DNA of 29,843 bases. Origin: Bacteroidota bacterium (GTDB taxonomy: Bacteria > Bacteroidota > Bacteroidia > Bacteroidales > VadinHA17). This document shows positions 26,249 to 29,843 of the stretch, in pieces; position 1 is the first letter of the stretch, and each line of letters begins with the position of its first letter. The DNA lies in assembly GCA_012838685.1 (NCBI GenBank), contig DUOU01000196.1, forward strand, positions 1 through 29,843, in the 5' to 3' direction. Below the pieces are notes generated by a model that searched no databases, had not been told where the DNA came from, and saw only the letters and a program-made list of their open reading frames with translations. The position numbers and the translations under genes are program-made.

Positions 26249-27112
26249 CTAAAATTGACGCATTCCCATGGCGATATTATCTATCAACCTTATTTTTCCG
26301 GCTTTCACCGCGATACAGCCATAGTAATTTTTTGATCTCTCTATTTCATCGTTCCTTTTCAACGGAACCAGGTCTATGTCGTCCACTATCTCAAAATATT
26401 CAACTTCAAGGATTCCATTTGATTCAACCATATCCAAGACAGCTCTTTTTATCTCAAAGATCTCCCTTTTTCCAAACATTCCCGAGGCCAGGGAGAGACT
26501 CTTGTAAATAACGGGCGCCTCATTTCTGGCAGAGGGTTCCAGGAGACGATTCCGGCTGCTCATCGCCAATCCATCCTTTTCCCTCACAGTAGGACACGCG
26601 ACAATCTCAATATCCACCCCCATCTGTTTTACAAGGTTCCTTACCACCGCCACTTGTTGAAAATCCTTTTGTCCAAAAAAGGCTATATCAGGACCAACAT
26701 ACGTAAAAAGTTTGCTTACAATCTGTCCAACACCGTTAAAATGGCCGGGACGGCGGGACCCTTCCATCACTTTATCAAGATTGCCGAAGTCAAACTTGCG
26801 GGTGTCAGGTTCAGGATAGATCTCCTCATCCGACGGAAGAAAAAGAATATCGTCGGGCCGTAACACCCTTTCCAACACCTCAATATCTTCTTCCGTTGTC
26901 CTGGGGTATCCGTTAAAATCGTTCTTATCGTTGAATTGCGTGGGATTGACATATATTGAGACCACAATCAAAGGTGTCCTGCCAATAGCCTCTTTTACCA
27001 GTGAGATATGTCCATCGTGCAGAGCGCCCATAGTGGGTACAATACCCACAGGAACCAGACTGGATCTTCGGATCAGATCCTTAAGCTCGTCGACCCGCTT
27101 TGCTATCTTCAT
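26249..27112 (-). CDS. panC: Pantothenate synthetase (pantoate--beta-alanine ligase)
   Basis: The enzyme joins D-pantoate and beta-alanine with ATP, through a pantoyl-adenylate. The product is 287 residues with all family signatures: VPTMGALHDGHISLV (residues about 25-39, a HxGH-type nucleotide-binding motif), YVNPTQFNDKNDF, RPGHFNGVGQIVSKLF, FGQKDFQQVAVVRNLV and the KMSKS-like loop REKDGLAMSSRNRLL. Length is normal. It heads the - strand run with panD and is divergent from the aminotransferase gene. A perfect TAnnTTTG box lies 19 bases upstream. Confidence 0.97.
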   Translation of the reverse strand: MKIAKRVDELKDLIRRSSLVPVGIVPTMGALHDGHISLVKEAIGRTPLIVVSIYVNPTQFNDKNDFNGYPRTTEEDIEVLERVLRPDDILFLPSDEEIYPEPDTRKFDFGNLDKVMEGSRRPGHFNGVGQIVSKLFTYVGPDIAFFGQKDFQQVAVVRNLVKQMGVDIEIVACPTVREKDGLAMSSRNRLLEPSARNEAPVIYKSLSLASGMFGKREIFEIKRAVLDMVESNGILEVEYFEIVDDIDLVPLKRNDEIERSKNYYGCIAVKAGKIRLIDNIAMGMRQF

Positions 27113-27131
27113 GACTGTTATGTTAAGGCTA

Positions 27132-27139
27132 CAAAGATA
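27132..27139 (-). promoter_or_regulatory. Bacteroidota-type -7 box for panC
   Basis: On the - strand TATCTTTG, a perfect TAnnTTTG match and identical to the box before the glycogen-synthase-like gene, lies 19 bases before the panC ATG. No clear -33 TTTG was found at the usual distance. Confidence 0.55.
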
Positions 27140-27287
27140 AACATTAAGAGCCCACCCATCCCGTAAAGGGAGTTAAAAGTTGTCATTATATATTATATCA
27201 TCCTTTTTCTTTTCGAATGTGTATTTGATTATCAATAGGCAGTATCCGATTTTTTGTGCTTTTTGATCTTATAAATTTTATTTATGT

Positions 27288-27317
27288 GGGATTATTGAAC
27301 CAATATCCCTGTTTTTT
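27288..27317 (+). terminator. Terminator-like hairpin upstream of the aminotransferase
   Basis: GGGATTATTG (27288-27297) pairs with CAATATCCC (27301-27309) with a single bulged T and a 3-base AAC loop, followed by TG and TTTTTT (27312-27317). This is the shape of an intrinsic terminator on the + strand. No annotated + strand gene lies upstream (panC runs the other way), so it could end a small transcript from 27140-27290 or act as an operator just before the -7 box at 27321. Confidence 0.35.
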
Positions 27318-27320
27318 GTG

Positions 27321-27328
27321 TATTTTCG
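27321..27328 (+). promoter_or_regulatory. Possible -7 box for the aminotransferase
   Basis: TATTTTCG followed by CA fits TAnnTTCG(C) and lies 28 bases before the chosen ATG at 27357. It overlaps the possible upstream GTG start at 27318, which argues against that start being used. Confidence 0.4.
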
Positions 27329-27356
27329 CAACTTTTTATACCATATTTCATTTATT

Positions 27357-28556
27357 ATGCCGACAGTTTCCGAAAAAGGCAAAGCTATGCCAACTTCACC
27401 TATCAGGAGGTTAACACCCTTTGCCGAAGCAGCCAAGCGTCAAGGTAAAACGATATACCACCTCAATATCGGACAACCCGATATTCCGCCTCCCCAGGTG
27501 GCCCTGGACGCTATAAGGGATTTGCGTATCGTCTCCCTGGAGTACACACATTCCGCGGGAAACGAAACCTATAGGCGGAAATTGGCGGAATATTACAAGA
27601 GATACGACATCAATGTCGATTATTCCGATATTTTGATAACCACGGGGGCATCCGAGGCCATTTTGTTCTCTTTCAGTTCTTGTCTGAACTATGGAGACGA
27701 AGTGATATCTCCGGAACCTTGTTACGCCAATTACAATGCTTTTGCCTCTTTTACCGGCAACGTGATAATACCATTAACCTCTAAGATAGAAAACGACTTT
27801 GCCCTCCCCCCTGTGTACGAAATAGAGGAAAAACTAACTCCCAAAACCAAGGGGATAATTCTCTGCAACCCCAATAATCCAACAGGTTATGCTTACACAA
27901 AAAGAGAACTTCTCCAGATTAGGGACATAGTAAAGGAATATGATCTGTTTCTCTTTTCGGATGAAGCGTACAGAGAGTTCTGTTATGATGGTATTGAGCC
28001 TATTTCCGCGATGCACCTCAAAGGTATCGAGGAAAATGTGGTGATGATTGATTCCGTATCAAAACGTTTCAGCGAGTGCGGTGTCAGGATAGGTTCCATT
28101 GTCACAAAAAACAAGGAGGTAATACAGACCGCCCTGAAATATGGCCAGGCGCGCCTGTCGCCTCCGGGACTTGGCCAGATAGTTGGTGAAGCCTCCATTG
28201 ATACTCCTGAAGAGTATTATATGGATGTGATCATGGAATATACAAAAAGAAGGGATTATATTGTCAAAGCATTGAACAATATACCGGGTGTTTACTGTCC
28301 CGAACCCAAAGGCGCGTTCTATTGTATGGTAAAATTGCCCGTTGATGATACCGATAAGTTCGCCCAGTGGTTGCTTGAGGAGTTTGATCATAACAACCAG
28401 ACTGTTATGATAGCACCGGGATCCGGTTTCTACACCTCTCCCGGACTGGGCAAAGATCAGGCACGTCTGGCCTATGTTCTCAACGTTGAAAAACTCGCTA
28501 AATCGGTTGAGGTACTCGCTGAGGCCCTAAAAGTATATCCGGGGAGAACATTGTGA
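27357..28556 (+). CDS. PLP-dependent class I/II aminotransferase
   Basis: The product is 399 residues from the ATG at 27357 (MPTVSEKGKAMPTSPIRRLT). An upstream GTG at 27318 is open in frame but sits on the likely promoter. Fold-type I signatures are HLNIGQPDIPPP at the N-terminus, TTGASEAILFSF, NPNNPTGYAYTKREL (Asn contacting PLP), FSDEAYREFCYDG, and Schiff-base Lys236 in DSVSKRFSECGVRIGS, with the substrate-carboxylate region GKDQARLAYV near the C-terminus. The sequence resembles aspartate or aromatic aminotransferases of subgroup I, but substrate cannot be fixed from sequence. It is followed by proC in the same direction after 88 bases, so a role in amino-acid metabolism fits. Confidence 0.88.
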   Translation: MPTVSEKGKAMPTSPIRRLTPFAEAAKRQGKTIYHLNIGQPDIPPPQVALDAIRDLRIVSLEYTHSAGNETYRRKLAEYYKRYDINVDYSDILITTGASEAILFSFSSCLNYGDEVISPEPCYANYNAFASFTGNVIIPLTSKIENDFALPPVYEIEEKLTPKTKGIILCNPNNPTGYAYTKRELLQIRDIVKEYDLFLFSDEAYREFCYDGIEPISAMHLKGIEENVVMIDSVSKRFSECGVRIGSIVTKNKEVIQTALKYGQARLSPPGLGQIVGEASIDTPEEYYMDVIMEYTKRRDYIVKALNNIPGVYCPEPKGAFYCMVKLPVDDTDKFAQWLLEEFDHNNQTVMIAPGSGFYTSPGLGKDQARLAYVLNVEKLAKSVEVLAEALKVYPGRTL

Positions 28557-28581
28557 TTTAACAGGAGACTCTCTTTTTTAT

Positions 28582-28589
28582 TATATTCG
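28582..28589 (+). promoter_or_regulatory. Possible -7 box for proC
   Basis: TATATTCG followed by CG, identical to the panD box, lies 55 bases before the proC ATG. A small hairpin (CGGCT at 28605-28609 pairing with AGCCG at 28617-28621) falls in the predicted 5' leader. proC may thus have its own promoter rather than relying on read-through from the aminotransferase. Confidence 0.4.
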
Positions 28590-28644
28590 CGAACGGTCGG
28601 GTTCCGGCTTTATTTCAGCCGAAGTTGGATTAACATCTGTTACA

Positions 28645-29439
28645 ATGGAAAAATTAGTTATTATTGGCGGGGGAAACCTCGGTGCCTCACTGGCAAAGGG
28701 TCTGATACTCTCAAAACAATTCACCGGGGAGAACCTGCTTATTTCGGAAAAAAGGGCATCAAGGTCGGCTTGGCTAAAAGAGAACAACTTTAATGTTACA
28801 TCGGATAACATTGAAGCGGTCAAATGGGCCGACACTATCGTATTGTCCGTTAAGCCGCAGCAATTCGACGATCTTGCCAAGGAGTTGGCGAGCGTAATTA
28901 ACGGAAACAAAATTATTATTTCAACTATTACAGGTATAACTCATGCCACAATTACCGAGAAACTTGGGAAAATTCCCACGATTCGAGCGATTCCCAACAC
29001 AGCCCTGGAGATATTGGAATCAATGACCTGCCTCTCTTTTTCAGAAGATGTGGACGAAACCCGAAAAGAGGCTGTTCTGGGCCTATTCGACAAATTGGGC
29101 AAAACTATAGTGCTACCTGAAGAGCTTATGGGCGCGGCAACGGTTATCGGAGCCTGTGGCACAGCTTTCGCCTTAAGATTCATGAGAGCAATGGCCCAAG
29201 GTGGGATTGAGATAGGCTTCAACTCTGAAATGTCCCATTTCATAACCGCACAGACGGTAAAAGGGGCGGCACGGCTGATCTTGGCAACAAAAAACCATCC
29301 TGAACAAGAAATAGATAAAGTCACTACTCCCCAGGGAATCACAATTTCCGGTCTTAATGAGATGGAACACAAGGGATTCTCCTCGGCGGTGATAAAGGGG
29401 CTGCTCAACTCTTACAATAAACTGGGCAACATTAAATAA
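28645..29439 (+). CDS. proC: Pyrroline-5-carboxylate reductase
   Basis: The enzyme performs the last step of proline synthesis, reducing 1-pyrroline-5-carboxylate with NAD(P)H. The product is 264 residues: Rossmann motif GGGNLG (residues 8-13) at the N-terminus, VLSVKPQQFDDLAKEL, IRAIPNTALEILESMTC in place of the usual R-x-M-P-N-T block, and the dimerisation domain with AATVIGACGTAFALRFMRAM and DKVTTPQGITISGLNEME. Length is normal. The SGPAY-like block reads ACGTAF, a modest departure from the consensus. It is convergent with the NamZ-like gene, stops 18 bases apart. Confidence 0.92.
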   Translation: MEKLVIIGGGNLGASLAKGLILSKQFTGENLLISEKRASRSAWLKENNFNVTSDNIEAVKWADTIVLSVKPQQFDDLAKELASVINGNKIIISTITGITHATITEKLGKIPTIRAIPNTALEILESMTCLSFSEDVDETRKEAVLGLFDKLGKTIVLPEELMGAATVIGACGTAFALRFMRAMAQGGIEIGFNSEMSHFITAQTVKGAARLILATKNHPEQEIDKVTTPQGITISGLNEMEHKGFSSAVIKGLLNSYNKLGNIK

Positions 29440-29457
29440 TTCTGCTGATCGAAAAAA

Positions 29458-29843
29458 TTACCTGTAGAGCAGATATCTCTCCCTTATCGGGGCAAATTCG
29501 GCCAGACCCAATTGCCACGACTCCCTTATTTCCCGGGCCGACATCCCTTTTTCTATCTGTTCCCTCAGAGTTGGCCCCCCGGCCAATGTATCAAAATATC
29601 GCGTAAAAAATTTCCCCTTATCGGGATAATCGTTGTACGCCCCGATTATCCATTCAAGATTTATCATTGGCGAAGGTACCAGGCCATTGGAGATAGCGTT
29701 CCTCAGATCACCTCCGTAGCATTTAACCCCTTTAAAGGGGGGATTTGTGGCCCCGGCAACACTTTCAGGGATAAAACTGAATCCTCTGTCAGGCAACTCG
29801 GGAGCTCCATAAACCTGGAAAGGAAAGGCTGTTCCCCTGCCTA
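29458..29843 (-). CDS. NamZ-like DUF1343 protein, C-terminal part, cut by window end
   Basis: Only the last 128 or so residues are visible; the frame is open to the window edge, so the apparent TTG start near 29796 is internal. The first readable residues, GRGTAFPFQVYGAPELPDRG, contain the GRGT and PFQ-x-x-GAP signatures of DUF1343. The family is now known to include NamZ, an exo-beta-N-acetylmuramidase that releases MurNAc from peptidoglycan fragments. The remainder (FIPESVAGATNPPFKGVKCY, LEWIIGAY, FFTRYFDTLAGGPTLREQI) matches the C-terminal domain. A role in cell-wall recycling is likely. The N-terminal catalytic region is outside the window, so activity cannot be judged. Confidence 0.85.
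   Translation of the reverse strand, partial: GRGTAFPFQVYGAPELPDRGFSFIPESVAGATNPPFKGVKCYGGDLRNAISNGLVPSPMINLEWIIGAYNDYPDKGKFFTRYFDTLAGGPTLREQIEKGMSAREIRESWQLGLAEFAPIRERYLLYR

Noticed and set aside
27318..27356. GTG start for the aminotransferase
   Set aside because: The codons overlap a promoter-like box and add residues not typical of the family.

Overview
The window comes from a Bacteroidota chromosome, most likely an uncultured member of the Bacteroidales. Three things point there. The first is a type IX secretion (T9SS) exoprotein paired with a PorP/SprF protein. The second is a set of families typical of the phylum: DUF4270, DUF4954, GSCFA and a one-domain glycogen-synthase-like protein. 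The third is promoters that resemble the Bacteroidota -7 box TAnnTTTG, with no Shine-Dalgarno sequences. I saw no rRNA, tRNA, CRISPR array, insertion sequence or phage structural module, and no gene-free stretch reaches 300 bases.

Bases 1-10306 (+ strand) form a surface and secretion block. It holds the 3' end of a large phage-tail-fibre-like protein, two tandem secreted FKBP-type prolyl isomerases that have drifted at the active site, a 1517-residue exoprotein (Ig-like and PKD-like modules, about nine SprB repeats, type B T9SS sorting domain) and its PorP/SprF partner. The genes face the same way with short gaps, so they may be co-expressed. A link between the tail-fibre-like protein and the rest is inference.

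Bases 10406-20976 (- strand) are a housekeeping and envelope block. Transcription runs topA, arginase-fold pseudoenzyme, then a fresh promoter, glycogen-synthase-like protein, DUF4270 lipoprotein, glmS, DUF4954 beta-helix protein and GSCFA hydrolase, ending at an intrinsic terminator. GlmS feeds UDP-GlcNAc synthesis. Its two downstream partners have folds used for acyl transfer and ester hydrolysis, which hints at envelope-sugar modification but does not prove it.

Bases 21095-29843 are housekeeping genes. A class A penicillin-binding protein (+) diverges from topA and converges, 6 bases apart, with radA. The run panC - panD - flippase-like membrane protein - radA is on the - strand. Divergent from panC are a PLP aminotransferase and proC (+). 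The window ends in a truncated NamZ/DUF1343 gene (-).

Most genes are ordinary for the phylum. The parts that deserve a second look are the tail-fibre-like protein with its compositional break and its FKBP/T9SS neighbours, two conserved-looking proteins that have lost catalytic residues (arginase fold, GT5 fold), the glmS-linked DUF4954/GSCFA pair, and a terminator-like hairpin in the panC/aminotransferase intergenic region.
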